From Brachionus koreanus (taxonomy: Eukaryota > Rotifera > Eurotatoria > Ploima > Brachionidae): a DNA stretch of 64,000 bases. The notes beneath the pieces are model-generated. The model saw only the letters and a program-made list of their open reading frames with translations. It searched no databases and was not told the origin of the DNA. How positions within the stretch are numbered: position 1 is the stretch's first letter; every line of letters begins with the position of its first letter. Of this stretch, positions 1-12,466 are shown piece by piece. The position numbers were made by a program, and so were the translations under genes. The DNA lies in NCBI GenBank assembly GCA_016987375.1, contig PJRA01000508.1, positions 2,693,430 to 2,757,429 on the forward strand, given 5' to 3'.

Positions 1-83
1 AATTATGTGCATTTTACAGAGAAATGAGGAGTATTTGCAGAATTCAGAATTCGTTTGTACACACTTGTACACCAATGTACTGT

Positions 84-174
84 TTACAGGACCATTTTTG
101 CACAACTAGAAAAATAATTATATAGTTTTTTCTTTTTGTACTGTAATTTTTGTACTAAGATTTCACATTGCCAA
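84..174. repeat. dispersed repeat, inverted copy at about 58141-58225
   Basis: The stretch containing ACCATTTTTGCACAACTAG and TTTTTGTACT recurs on the opposite strand at about 58141-58225, where it reads ACCATTTTTGCACAATTAG followed by a similar T-rich tract and CTTTTTGTACTAA. Similarity continues to a CACATTGC motif at the end. It is an old, non-coding dispersed repeat whose class I cannot assign. Confidence 0.5.
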
Positions 175-177
175 TTT

Positions 178-305
178 TGGGCAGAATGATAATAATTATA
201 CATTTTTACATTTTGATTTTTTTAGATTTTTGTGCATTATTACAGAAAATTAAAAAACCTCTCTCAAATTATTTGATAAACAAAATAAAAATTAAAAATA
301 TAAAT
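178..305. repeat. partial copy of GGCAAAATGA fold-back MITE (copy A)
   Basis: It starts with GGGCAGAATGATAATAATTA, then a T-rich ACATTTTTACATTTT stretch, TTTTTAGATTTTTGTGCA, and the central CTCAAATTATTTGATAAACA. The order is the same as in the full copies at 5548-5738, 54532-54720 and 55097-55287, but the right arm is degraded. This is a decayed member of that family. The small ORF that can be read through it is an artefact of the repeat. Confidence 0.6.
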
Positions 306-544
306 AATTTAATTAAATTTTTAATATATTTTTCAAAATTCAGTTTTAACCCCACACATTACCAATATTTTTGATTATTAACTAGCGCTTAATTAATAAC
401 TAAAAATTTTAATTTAAATTAAATGCACGTCTTCTTAAACAAGGTAATACTGTACCTAATTGACACCGACAAACTAAAACTCGAGTAAGAGAAACAATCT
501 ATTAAGTGTTGTTTAAAACAACAAGTTTATAAATGAGATGAAAA

Positions 545-929
545 ATTTCTTTCAATGAAAAAGCTGGTCCAACAAGTCATGCAACTACATGTTTAGATAA
601 GATTGTTTTGTCAGCCTTTTTACTAATATTGACTTGTCAATGCTGAAAATGGTACTTTAATGCACAAATGTATTTGCTCAGTCCATTGACCGAACCATTT
701 CCTTTTTAAAAGAGGACATTCTTTGTTTTATTGGAGTTTTACTCAGTAGAGGTGTTTTTTAGCCAGCAATCCCTGTAAGACAAATCATGTAAAAAAAGTA
801 TAGGATACCGATAATTTCATGATAAGTTTCATGTCTATAAATCGCTTTTTACAAATTATGAAATATCTTCGATTTGACAATAAGTCATCAAGATCACAAC
901 GAGTTTCATCGCACGGTTTTTGTATATAG
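545..929 (+). pseudogene. piggyBac-type transposase relic
   Basis: The plus strand encodes pieces typical of piggyBac-family (DDE_Tnp_1_7) transposases in the expected order. First comes AGPTSHATTCLDKIV, then FIGVLLSRGVF with PAIPVRQI after an in-frame stop. After a frameshift near 820 comes MSINRFLQIMKYLRFD followed by NKSSRSQR. The last block matches the well-known 'MSRxRFxxIxxxLRFDdks' segment of this family. At least three stops and one shift break the frame, and the catalytic aspartate region is not visible. It is a truncated dead element lying 3' of the hexosaminidase gene. Confidence 0.65.
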
Positions 930-1612
930 AGCATTTAATTTAAACATAAAAAATAGAAAAAAGTAAAATTTTTTATGAAATTTAATTTTTCAAATTTGAT
1001 GAAAAAAAATTTAAATGCGCAATTCAAATTTCAATGCATTTTTTATAAATAACAATCCTTTTTCAAAAATATTAAATCTTAAATTTTGTATAATTTGCTT
1101 AAATTTGTTATTGAGAGAAAAATTGCCTCTTTTATTAATATCTAATTATTCTTTCTCAAATATATATAAAATATGTATTCTCTATTTTCTTCTATCTCAT
1201 TCAATCTACATAAAATTTACATTGATTAACGTATTTTAACGTAAAATTACGCAATAAAAAAATCATTTATCATAGCGATTCTAAAAATGTATATTTTTTT
1301 GTGTATTTATTATTATTATTTAAAGAATTGTTTTAATATTTTTTCCTTAATTGTTCAAAGTTTCTTGTTTATTTGTTTATTAAGATATTTTGGTAGATAA
1401 TTTCATTTAATTCACTAAATAGATTCATTATTATAAAAAATCAATTTAAGTCTAAAAACATCTTATCATCTTATATTTTTTTGTTGCTCAAAAATTTTGG
1501 CGAGTCTTGAAACCGCTGGTCAAACTCAATCAATAATGTCTAACAACTAATTTTCATCTATAATTCCTAAGCTTTCTGAGAATGAAATAAAAAAATAAAA
1601 CACATCAAATAC
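930..1612. other. AT-rich non-coding, presumed intron of the GH20 gene
   Basis: No supportable exon was found on either strand. The GH20 coding sequence breaks off at 1613 at a GT donor, and the expected following motif (EACMWGE) was searched for between 1 and 1600 without success. The only noteworthy motif is AACGTATTTTAACGTAAAATTACG at 1230-1253 (a few bases more than a simple repeat), which resembles the inverted repeat at 62699-62814. Confidence 0.4.
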
Positions 1613-4600
1613 CTCCTAAAACAAGCTTTTTCTGTTCATCATTTCCTTCAAAATCAGTCGGCTCAATTTTATAAAAATCATACCAATCACTTCCATATTT
1701 TATGTAATTTAAATACCATGGCGATGACAAAATTACTTTGTAGCCATCCAGAGTTGCATTTTTGACATATTCTCTCCAGTCATTTTCACTTTTCCATATT
1801 TGTAAAATGGTATCATTGAATACTTTTACTTTGTTGTCCCAGACGTCCTGCCAAACAGTTACTTTATATCCCAGCTTATTTGCTGATGTTAGTATTCTAC
1901 TCATATAATACTGTTCAATGTCTCTAGTCGAATTTAAGTCATTTAAACGCATAAACTCGCTGATATTTGGATTCGACTCCCAACAGCTATAATACACTTT
2001 ATCCATACCCAAATGAATAAACGGATCACTGAACACATTTTTTAATTCAGCTATCAAATTACTCACAAATTCATATGTAAAATTTTGAATTGGATTCAGA
2101 ATCTCACGTTCTCCTTGCACATTATAAATAGCTTGAAAAGGCTTACCATCTTTCCAACATATTGTAATCAACTGCGGATAGCCCAGACCCCAAGAATATG
2201 TGTGACCGGGCGTGTCCAATTCAGGAATCACTCGTATGCCACGTATGCGTGCAAACTCGATTAATTCTTTTATTTCTTCTTGTCTATAAATATGATCTTC
2301 AGAGTAAGCTCCCTAAATTAAAAACTTTAATTTTTTATCATAAAGAAATTAAATATTTTCAAAAAAAAAAAAGATAAAATTAAATTAAGGAAAAATTTTT
2401 AAATTCGTAATTTTTATATTAATGAATTTCTTGTCAACTTTTTCAAAGACTTTTGTTAACCCTTGATTTCAAAAAGCCTTTGACAGTTCATTTCTAGAAT
2501 TAAGATATAAAAAATCTTTATCATCAAGTAGTCAAAAGATGGCTTAATACCTTACAAATAATAAATATAGAAACAAAGAATAAAAGCCTAAGTTAAAATA
2601 TTTTACTAAAATACCTTTTTATGAAGATCTGGATATGTCTTTGACTCGAATCTAAATTAAAATTTTAATGTTTATTACATGAAAAAATTCAAATTGAAGT
2701 CTATGATCAATGACTTATAGTTTAATCAAAAAATTCTTAACATGGTAAGTTAATGATTTTTTTTATTATGATAGTTGATATTTGAACACAAACTTCAATT
2801 TTTTAAAATAAAAGAAAAACTTTACGGAAAAGATTGATCATCGACCAAATGCCAGTGAAATACGTTCATTTTGTTATACATCATTGCGTCCAGGTGCTTC
2901 TTCAATAAAGCTATAGGAATAAAATGCCTCGAGCTATCTAGCATTATTCCTCTGTGAAAAAATCGTGGCTCATCTGTTATATTTGTTTGATTAATTGCTA
3001 ACTATTAACAGAAATAAAATATTAATTAAAAATGGCCTACGCTTAATGATTCCTAAAAAATTTATAAACATTTGTTTGACTTCAATTGTTTCTATTTTAG
3101 AAAATAATAATAAGCAGAGCAAAATTTATCAATTTTCCGAAATTTATCACACCCTTTATTCTTTTCAATATTCTAGATTTTATTTTTGAAAAAATCTGAA
3201 AAAAATACTAAAATAAAAAGAAATTTTCAATTAGGGCTGGTCAAATAAAAATACTTGGAGTATAAACTATAAATTCTAATATTTTTTTTACTTTCATAAA
3301 TTTTTCAATTTTCGAAAATAAAATAATAAAAAGAGTTAAAACTGATTTTTTTATTCCTAAACAGAAAGCATTAACAAAAAATTTCGTTTTTATTTTATAC
3401 TTTTTATACTTTCTGTTTAGGAATCAAAAATCAGTTTTATGTCTTTTTTTTATTATTTTCTTTTCGAAAATTGAAAAATTTATGAAAGTAAAAAAAGTAT
3501 TGAAATTTCTTTTATAATTACTTATTTTCGAAAAAGTATTTTTATCTAGCCATCCCTATTTTCAATACAAAATTTAACATTTTTAAAATAGAAAATTTTG
3601 ATGAATCGTTTTTGTGCAGTATTTTGTTACTTCTTCAATTTAATAATTAATTAATCCTTCTCTAAATTCCATATGTTTTATTATATGTTTTTTACCTTTA
3701 CAGTCATATCGGACAAAAACTCCTGATGTATTTGATGGTCTCTTTTTAAAATAGAAATAATTTTTACAATAATAAGAAAAAGAATAATAGTTTGAGAAAT
3801 TATTTTGAAAAGTTAATTAGGAATTTAATTAATTTAAAATCTAATAATACGTCATATTATACTATTTTATGTTAATGAAACTTTTATTGTTTTTATTTAT
3901 TATTATTATTATTATTTGTTTTAAGCCTCATAGACAAAATTAAAAAAAATTACAAAAAAAAACAATTAAATTTCAAACTTAGACATATTAAATGCCAAAA
4001 ATGATCTAGAAAGAAAATACTTAAGATGTATCAATTAATTTTGCATTTTTAAGTTTCTGGAGTTTAAATAAAAAGAAACTTATTCTTTACTGATACTTTA
4101 AATAAAATGAATTAATACTATTTTTTTAGCAATTTTTTTCATAAGAAGTTTAGAAATAATTTAGTTTTAAAAAAATTTTATTTAAAAAATATTCGAACAA
4201 TTTTCAGTTTTTAAAGAAATTTTACCCAAGTAGATATCTAATAATATTAAAATTTTGTAAATTTAAGAAATTTTTTTGAAAATTTTAATTTTATGAATAG
4301 CATTTAAATGATCAAATACGGCTGTCGAAAAATTCATTTAAATAAAAAATTAATCAACTAACTATGAAACTAAAATTTGAAAATTTTTTAGGTTGAATCA
4401 AAAAATTTTTTTTAAATTATTTTTAATTTATCAATAAAAAAAAGGTAATAGTTAGCTAATCTACAAAATAAAAACTATTATGCTCTATATTCTTTAGTCA
4501 TTTATCAGAGAATATTATTTAAGTGAATTCGATTCATCTCTTGAGCCATTCACGGCTTTTGGAGCCAAAAATCTCGCAACTTCCTTCATCAACTTGTTAT

Positions 4601-7600
4601 CATAATTTTGAAATAAAATCCACTTCTCATTTTAAGTAGTTTTCTCGTTATTTGAATACGTTGTTGGATATTGAAATCTGTAAAATCATGATCTGCGTGA
4701 GGTCGCTCTGTCTGAGCCTTTCTTCCTTAGAACAAGACTCACACTCATTAAAATATATTTGGCGAGTTACTTTTACTGCTAATAAGGCTTTTTTTTTCAA
4801 TAATCACGGAAATGTACCAAAATTTCAAAATTTTTATATAAAGTTTTCATTTTATAAATTTTGTTTTAGAATTAAATAAGCCAAGAGTTAGACATATGAT
4901 TTTGAATGATATTAAAAAGAACAGATTTTATTAATAAGAACAGATTGATTCCTAAAATTTTAATTTTTTTTATACTCAATTCTTTTATCCAATTTTTACA
5001 TTTGAAAATTTTTTAAATTTTATTTTTGTACACGGCTATCGAAAAGGCCAACACGGTTTTTTTTTATTTATCAAATTTCTAGAATTAGATTGCTAAGTTT
5101 AAGGATTGAAAAAGCTGATCTTTTGATCTAATTAACTATTTCATAATGGGTTATAATTTAGTCAATGAGTTATACACTAATTTTATTAAGTAGTTTTTCG
5201 CTTGAATTATAAGCAGTTTATGGTTGAAAAATAAACAATTTAAGAAAAAAAATGGATTTGTTGCATAGTATTTCGCAATTTTTTCAAGATATCTTACAGT
5301 CTGACAATTTACATAATTATTTTTTTTAAATTTTAAAGCTTTAGATAATTGATGAAAATGAGCATGATCATTTAAGTTGAAATTTTAATTTTAATAGTCA
5401 ATTGAAGATAGTTTTGAACGATTTCTTTTTATTTTAAAAGAAATTTAAATCCTGAAGCAACAAAATTATTAAGTAATAATAGAAAATTTACTAATGTTCT
5501 AATTGTAGAAAATTTTAAATGCATTTAAGTGAATTATTGCAAAAATAGGCAAAATGAAAATAATTTTACATTTTTAAATTTCCATATTTTTAGATTTTTT
5601 GTCCAATATTTAAGAAATTTTTTAATTTTTTTTTTGTTTATTAAATAATTTGAGGGAGTTTTTTTAATTTTCTGAAAAATTGCACAAAAAATCTAAAAAT
5701 ATGAAAATGTAAAAATGTAAAATTATTTTCATTTTGCCCAAAAATAATAAAAATAAAAAGTTCTCTAATTAATTCAATTAAAGTTTGACAAATTTCTTCA
5801 ATCTTAAAGCTCAATTTTTCATTATATTCCATTAGATACGAGATTTTGTTGATTATAAACTTTACAGAGTCTATTTAACCAGTATTTATATTCTTATGAC
5901 TAAATTTAATCAATAATTTTACGATTTTGGGTTTATAGTCTAAGTAATTTTTAAATAATCATTTTACTATGCAGTTCAGTTATATACTAAACGATTTTCT
6001 CTAATTGTTGAAAGTAGATTGAATCTTATTTGTATAAAGGAATATTTCCTTAAAAATAGAACTTCTCAGCATTTGTTCTGAGGAAAAAAATTGTGTTTTG
6101 AATAAATTTGACCAATTAGTATTGGAACCTTTCGACACTTGGAATTCTAAAACTTTTCACACAAAAAGTCATCTTTAACATAGTTAAACACCCCTTTAGA
6201 TTAAAGTCAATTTTTTATTTTTTCTCAAAATCAAAGCATTCGTTTATTAGGCCAATAGCTTGTCCATTGTTTTTTATTTATTCATTTTAAATTATTTTTC
6301 TTGAGACTACTTTCCGTTCAAATGATTTGATTTATAACCAACACTCATTTAAAAACATTTAAATGCTTTTTAAGGGACCAGCTGTCTCCAATTTGACAAT
6401 ATTTTACGCTCATAAAAGTGATCTTATGTATAATAGGAAAACATTTCATTTGTTTATCATTTTAATTTTTCTAATCTAACTAAATAATTAATTTAAAGCT
6501 ATTGCTTTTAAATTTAATCAAAATTATAAATATTTAATTATCTTTTTTTATTTATTTATTAAGCTGTTCAAATTAATATATAGTCATCCTAATAGTCATC
6601 GTTTAAACCCTGATATTTGAAATTTTTAGATTTTTACAAAAAAAAGAATAAAAAAATTAATAAAAGTTTTTGAAAGAATTTACCTAAAAGTTTTGATAAA
6701 ATATTTTTACTTTTCGTTTTTTGATATTAAATAGAAAAAATAAATTATTTCACACCTTATTTTTTTTATAATGATGGGAAAACAATTTCTTTGAACGTTA
6801 GGCTATTGGAAATTTGTGTTTTAATTATAAAAGACTCAATCGAATTCATATTTTTTAACCCTATAAGTTGACTACTAATTTTTGCCTAAACTGAAAAAAA
6901 ATAGATAGATTAACCAAATTCTAGACATGTTGAAATAAATTTAAAATTTCAATTTTTTTTTATATACAGGCGCTTTACCAAGTAGGAGAAAAGAATCTTT
7001 AGAAATCAATATTTAGCAGATATTAAGAAGCATAGTGCTATAAGAGCCAATAATACACTTTAAACATAGCAAATAACATTATGTGCTGCATTCTTCTACA
7101 TAATCCAGTCCTAATCATTATTTCCTAATAATTAATCATAATTCATTTTCCTAATAATTATTCTTATTTTGGTTTTAGCTAAGAAATATGAATGAATTCA
7201 ATTTTTAAAAAAGATCTTGGTTTTTATATGATGGACTTTTTAGAAAACTTAATGGCATAATCAAAGAAAAGACCGATTCTTAAAGAATATTTTTATGACT
7301 TTTTAAAAATATTAATCGACTCGTTTTGACGAGCTAAGAAAGTTGAAATTTATTATACCAATGATCTTGATTTTTACTTAAGAAAAAAGTTAAAATTTTG
7401 AGAAACAAAACATCAAAAATAGATTCTTTAAGCTTTATTACCAGAAGTGTTTTATCCAAATCATTGAAATTTGATGAAATAGAATAACTTATTAAGATAC
7501 TAATTAATATTTCGTTTGCTTTTTTTAGAATAATATTTGTTAAAAAAAATAAATAAAGTTAGAAGAAATCAATTTGCTAACAGCTTTTTTTTGAACTTAT

Positions 7601-10188
7601 ATAAAATAAAAACTTTTCTCTAAAAGATTTTTTTTAAAAGATTTTAAAGCAATTTATACTATTAAAAGTACAAAATCTACTCGGTAATTTTTATAGCCTT
7701 TTGGCATAATAACACAATTCTATAAATGAAAATTTATTTATTAACTTTAAATCACTTTTTTTAAACAATTTTTTTACACTATTTCATATTTCTAATTAGT
7801 ATTTTTTGGACTATTAGGTAAATATATAAAAAAACTTACAGAATTTTCAATATTCATTTTTTTATCAAATAATTTGAAAGAGCTCTTTTCACTAAATAAT
7901 ACACAACAAAATTTAAAAATATTAAAATTTTAAATTATTTTCATTTTGTCAAAATGTCCAGTTTTCAAATTTGAGATTTTTTTTTATTTTGTATAAATGA
8001 AAATCATTAAAAAGGATATTTTTTTTTTATATTCGCTTTTAGGTTTTATTAAAGTAAAGTTAAAATTTGTTTGAAGAGGAAATTTTTTGTTGCCAAACTT
8101 GATTTATCTATTTGAAAGATAGATTTTACCATTTGTCAAGAGAAAGATATGTAAGACATATGTATCGGCAGATTTAAAATGCTAAGGCGTTTATTGAACA
8201 ATAGACTCATGAATGCAATAGGAATTTATAAAAGTAAAAATAATTATATGAACAAAAAACTAAGAAACAAAAACGTTTTTACTATACAATTTTTTAATTA
8301 AATACTAATCAATTTATTAGTCTTTGGAACAAAAAAAAATTTAACATTTTTGTATTTAAATTTATTATTTCAGGTTTAATATAGTGATATTTTATTATAT
8401 TTGATGAATTTTATGATATTTTTTCAAAAAATTCAAAGTTTTAACATTAAATCAGGCTTTGGACTCTTAGAAAAGAAATGCTGCAGATTTATTGAGTAGA
8501 ATGCACTTATAAAAAAATTTAAAAGGACATGAAGCACGCCAAAATTGAATTTTTGTTAAAGGAATACAACAAAACAAATATCATAGAACATAAAAGACCA
8601 AAACATACACAATATCACCAAATACCATAATTTTTGAAAATTCCGTTTCTCTGTAAAACAACAGACACTTTTAAAAATATGTTGTATTTGAAATCCAATA
8701 TCTCAGGATCAGAATAAATTTATGATATCGAAAATCCCTCGATAGTTAACTAAAAAGTTTTAAAAAAAAAAAAATTTATTTCAAAAATTTCAAAAATATC
8801 ATTTTGTCAATTTAATGAATTTTAAATTTGCAATAAATTCCATCGCAGATTTTTTTTCATTTTTGTGAAAATCAAAGCTTTATTTTAAATTTTTGTAAAA
8901 TGATTGTAATTTATGAAAATACATCGAAAATTTTTTGATCATATTTGAAAAATTAAATTTGATCAAAAATTTTCACTGCTATGATTTCATGTTATTTTCC
9001 AAAGGAACGAAATCTTCAAAAATTTTGAAATTTTCTAGGTCTTTTTTTAATTCTATGATATCTGTTTTGTTGTATTCCTTTAAAAAAAATTTAATTTAGA
9101 GGTGGTTCATGTCTTTTAAATTCTAACCATCTAAAAAAAAACTGTTTTCAGTTAATTAAGTATTAATTCTAAAAAAGATAATTGATAATCGTATTGAATT
9201 CTTTTAGATACTGTATCAGAGAATTAATTCACATGTTTCTTTAGCTAATCTTGTGTTTTATCTAGAAGTTAAAAATAGAAAAAAAAACAATTTTAATTTA
9301 AAAAGCTTTGTTTGCAACGCTAGTCTTATTTTTCTTTAAACGTAAAAAAAAGCATAAAAAACAACCTTTTATAAAAATCTTATGTAAAAATTCCTACTTG
9401 ACAGTGTTCGATTTCTTTTAAATTTTAGTATTAAATTTCTTAATTAATAAAGGTATTAAAACGAGAGAATTAAAAAAAAATCAATAAATTTTAATTTAAA
9501 ACTAGCGATAAATAATATAAGATATTTTAAACAAAGTCTAATAAAGTCTTAAATTTATAAACAAATGTTTATATTTTTCATTTAATTTAAAAAAAAAAAA
9601 TTTTCTAATTACTTTTCCTGTATTTGTTGGAGAATAAATTAATTGAGAAAAAGTCTCCAGGCCTCTGATCAAACCCCAAACTGTTCCAGCTATCACTTGT
9701 GCACCCTTCAGCTCAACAATTAATTTATCTTAAATAATTTTATTTATTTGATTAATTTCTTAAGCAGCAAGAAAACCAATACATGATTCAGCTTGAGTGT
9801 CTTGAATAAAAGGATAGTAGTGTTCGGCGCAGGAGATAACAACAGGTGAAACAGAGCTGAGTTTAAAGTGGACAGATTTTAGAAGCGGGTCGCCACTTGC
9901 TGGCTGTTGATATCGTAATTTTGGGGGGTAGAAAACATTTTGGTAATGAGACCATAGCTTTTCCAAAATGTCCCTTTCGCACTCATTCAAACTGGAATCG
10001 ATGCTAAGCTGTAGGCTTTTATCTACATAAAACCTCTCTGCTCCGAACTGTTGAAGGCTTGGTCTTGGCCACAGTGAGCCTCCCGAGTCAGGTGGGGTAC
10101 CATTTAATGGCAGTCTTACTGCGATCGGATACAATTTACAATCAGCTTGAACCAAAAACAATAATATAAATAAATTTCTTAGATACAT
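1613..10188 (-). CDS. beta-N-acetylhexosaminidase-like (GH20) protein, 3' end off-window, catalytic Glu replaced
   Basis: Exons on the minus strand are 10188-9783, 9728-9613, 3001-2826, 2651-2615 and 2312-1613. All have GT..AG borders and compatible phases. The protein resembles lysosomal hexosaminidase alpha/beta chains (GH20), which remove terminal GlcNAc/GalNAc. A signal peptide starts at the ATG at 10188 ([17 protein letters not shown]); an in-frame ATG at 10272 is less likely. Seen in order: [11 protein letters not shown] (N-terminal domain), [76 protein letters not shown] and QKKLVLGG. The last exon stops at a donor just before the usual EACMWGE, so the C-terminus lies left of position 1. 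The signature HLGGDEV reads HLGMDKV (about 1995-2015), so the catalytic Glu is Lys. Intron 2 is 6.6 kb and packed with MITEs. Confidence 0.88.
3234..3556. repeat. fold-back (MITE-like) element with TA duplication
   Basis: The arms starting GGGCTGGTCAAATAAAAATA and ending TATTTTTATCTAGCCATCCC are inverted repeats. The similarity runs nearly the whole length, including TTCGAAAAT and CCTAAACAGAAAG blocks in mirrored order around a centre near 3390. A TA dinucleotide flanks both ends, as in Tc1/mariner-type MITEs. It sits inside intron 2 of the GH20 gene. It has no coding capacity. Confidence 0.8.
3557..4489. other. AT-rich intronic stretch
   Basis: This is part of the large GH20 intron. I see only low-complexity A/T runs, an ATT repeat near 3896-3918 and one exon-like 45-nt block near 3695-3740 whose phase does not fit the gene. 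Nothing else is supportable. Confidence 0.4.
4490..4930 (-). mobile_element. internally deleted mariner element
   Basis: Its left part (GCTTTTGGAGCCAAAAAT) and right part (CATTTTATAAATTTTGTTTT, then AGTTAGACATAT) match the two ends of the mariner relic at 61775-62520. Read on the minus strand, the left part gives [14 protein letters not shown], the usual C-terminal 'FFxSKxREWxKxGIexL' end of mariner transposases. The central catalytic region is missing. A third copy, right end only, lies at about 55384-55505. Confidence 0.6.
4931..5547. other. AT-rich intronic stretch
   Basis: Part of the GH20 intron with long A/T tracts. I see no ORF, RNA gene or organised repeat in it. Confidence 0.4.
5548..5738. 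repeat. fold-back MITE, GGCAAAATGA family (copy B), exact 8-bp TSD
   Basis: A 191-bp near-palindrome begins GGCAAAATGAAAATAATTTT and ends with the inverse ending CATTTTGCC. Both arms carry ACATTTTTA- and TTTTTAGATTTTTTGT-type blocks in mirrored order, with AAATAATTTGAG at the centre. The flanking 8-mers are identical: CAAAAATA at 5540-5547 and at 5739-5746. An 8-bp duplication is usual for hAT (and P) transposases. This and copy F (55097-55287) are the best preserved members. Confidence 0.85.
5747..7865. other. AT-rich intronic stretch
   Basis: Continuation of the GH20 intron. No open frame with protein-like composition and no inverted repeats were noticed beyond simple A/T runs. Confidence 0.35.
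7866..7958. repeat. right half of a GGCAAAATGA-family MITE (copy C)
   Basis: The order TTATCAAATAATTTGAAAGAG, then ACACAACAAAATTTAAAAAT, then TTATTTTCATTTTGTC follows the right half of the full copies. The left half is absent or beyond recognition. This is an old truncated copy. Confidence 0.5.
8516..9124. repeat. about 600-bp element with long terminal inverted repeats
   Basis: The left arm (8516-8590) contains AAAGGAATACAACAAAACAA and ATATCATAGAA. The inverse complement of the right arm (9040-9124) contains AAAGGAATACAACAAAACAG and ATATCATAGAA. Outward of that, AATTTAAAAGGACATGAAGC pairs with AATTTAAAAGACATGAACC. The interior is A/T-rich without a transposase, so this is a non-autonomous DNA element. 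It lies in the GH20 intron close to the gene's second exon. Confidence 0.75.
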
Positions 10189-11631
10189 TTCTTTAAGTTG
10201 AATGATTAAAACCCAACAAAGAAGGCATATCAACTTTATAGAGTTATAAAAAGATAATTTTTTAAGGACCACAGATAAGCTGTTTTTGTTTATTGTTACT
10301 TGGAATAATTAAGATATTTAATCTTGCATTGATAAGATAAGTGTGAGCTTAATTAAAATAATTATTGTAAGCATCGATTTGTTATCAATGGGGATTGTTT
10401 GTTTTGATTTTTGGCTAAATCAGTATATGTTTATATAAAAGTAGCTATACAAAAGCTAGGAAAGCAGAAAATTTTAAATATCTGGATTAGATTCTTGTTA
10501 TCAAGAGCATAATTTGAATCGTCTTTCTAATTTTTTGGTTCATTGGGTTTAGACTTAGTAAAATTTGATTTTAAAAGTATCAAAGACATTTGGGAAAAAA
10601 TATATATAATTTTTTTTTTTTATTTTTGGCATCAATAATTACTTTAAAAATCGATACAAAAAAGCATATTTTTTTTATAAATGATTTTAAAATAAAATTT
10701 ATTGTCTATTAATTTTTAGTAAAGTAAATGTTTTCCATTAGTTTCAATTGAATATTTCGGTCTTAACTGTTCAACTGATATATAATTGATGTTTGCAGCT
10801 ACATTTGCGTGCGCCTGTATCCTTATTTATTATTGTATAAAATAAGGAAGCAGACTTCAAAAAAAGGATATTATTTTTATATTTAATTTAAAGTTGTCAG
10901 ACAAAAAAATTCATTATTTTAAAATATTTTTTTTTTTTTGCTTTTTAATACTCAGGGTATTTTTTACTGTGGGCACGGTTGGCTTCGAGTCAATCACGGA
11001 AACAAAATTATGATAATTTTATGCTTTTAAAAGACGGATTTAAAATTATGTCTAAACAAAACAAAATTTTTCTGATACATTGAAATTAAGTTAGCTATAA
11101 TCAAAAAAAAGAAGAGAATTCTAATTAATAACTGGTTTATTTTATTTTTTAGATAAAAATAAAAAGTTACCAATAAAAGGCTACTAATTGAACCCCCTTC
11201 CCAAAAAAAAAAACAAAAAAAACTAATTGGATTTCTATCATTTAATGTTATGCTTTTAGTCGTAAATCTAGGTATCTTAGATTAAAAATTATGAGGAAAA
11301 ATCCATCTTAACAATCTTTAGATTTGTTCATTAGATGGTTTATTTATTCTTATATGTCAAACTATTGAAGTAAAAATATTAATTAGTTTTGAACAGCACT
11401 AGTAAGTCAAATTTTGAAAAAAAGTGCCTGATTGATTAAGAAAATGCATGCTGGAAATGTTTTATAATTAATTTGCTGTAGTCATTCTGGATTTAAATTA
11501 ATTTATCAAAGTTAATTTAAAATTCTATACTAATCTAAACTCAAAATGACAAATTCAATGAAAGAAAATCGATTTTTATTAAAATAAAATTTTATTTTAT
11601 TTTTTTTAGAATTTTTTTTTTTAATAAATCC
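10189..11631. other. intergenic region between divergent GH20 (-) and Ras (+)
   Basis: This 1.4-kb spacer should hold both promoters. I see only A/T runs and no clear TATA, repeat or RNA gene. A short hairpin-like pair (CCTTATTTATTATTGTATAA with AATAAGG) lies around 10820-10850. Function is unassigned. Confidence 0.35.

Positions 11632-12466
<835 letters not shown>

Noticed and set aside
3695..3740. Possible extra GH20 exon on the minus strand ([15 protein letters not shown])
   Set aside because: It has splice-like borders, but its phase does not fit between exons 2 and 3 and the peptide does not match the family at that point. Exons 2 and 3 join cleanly without it.
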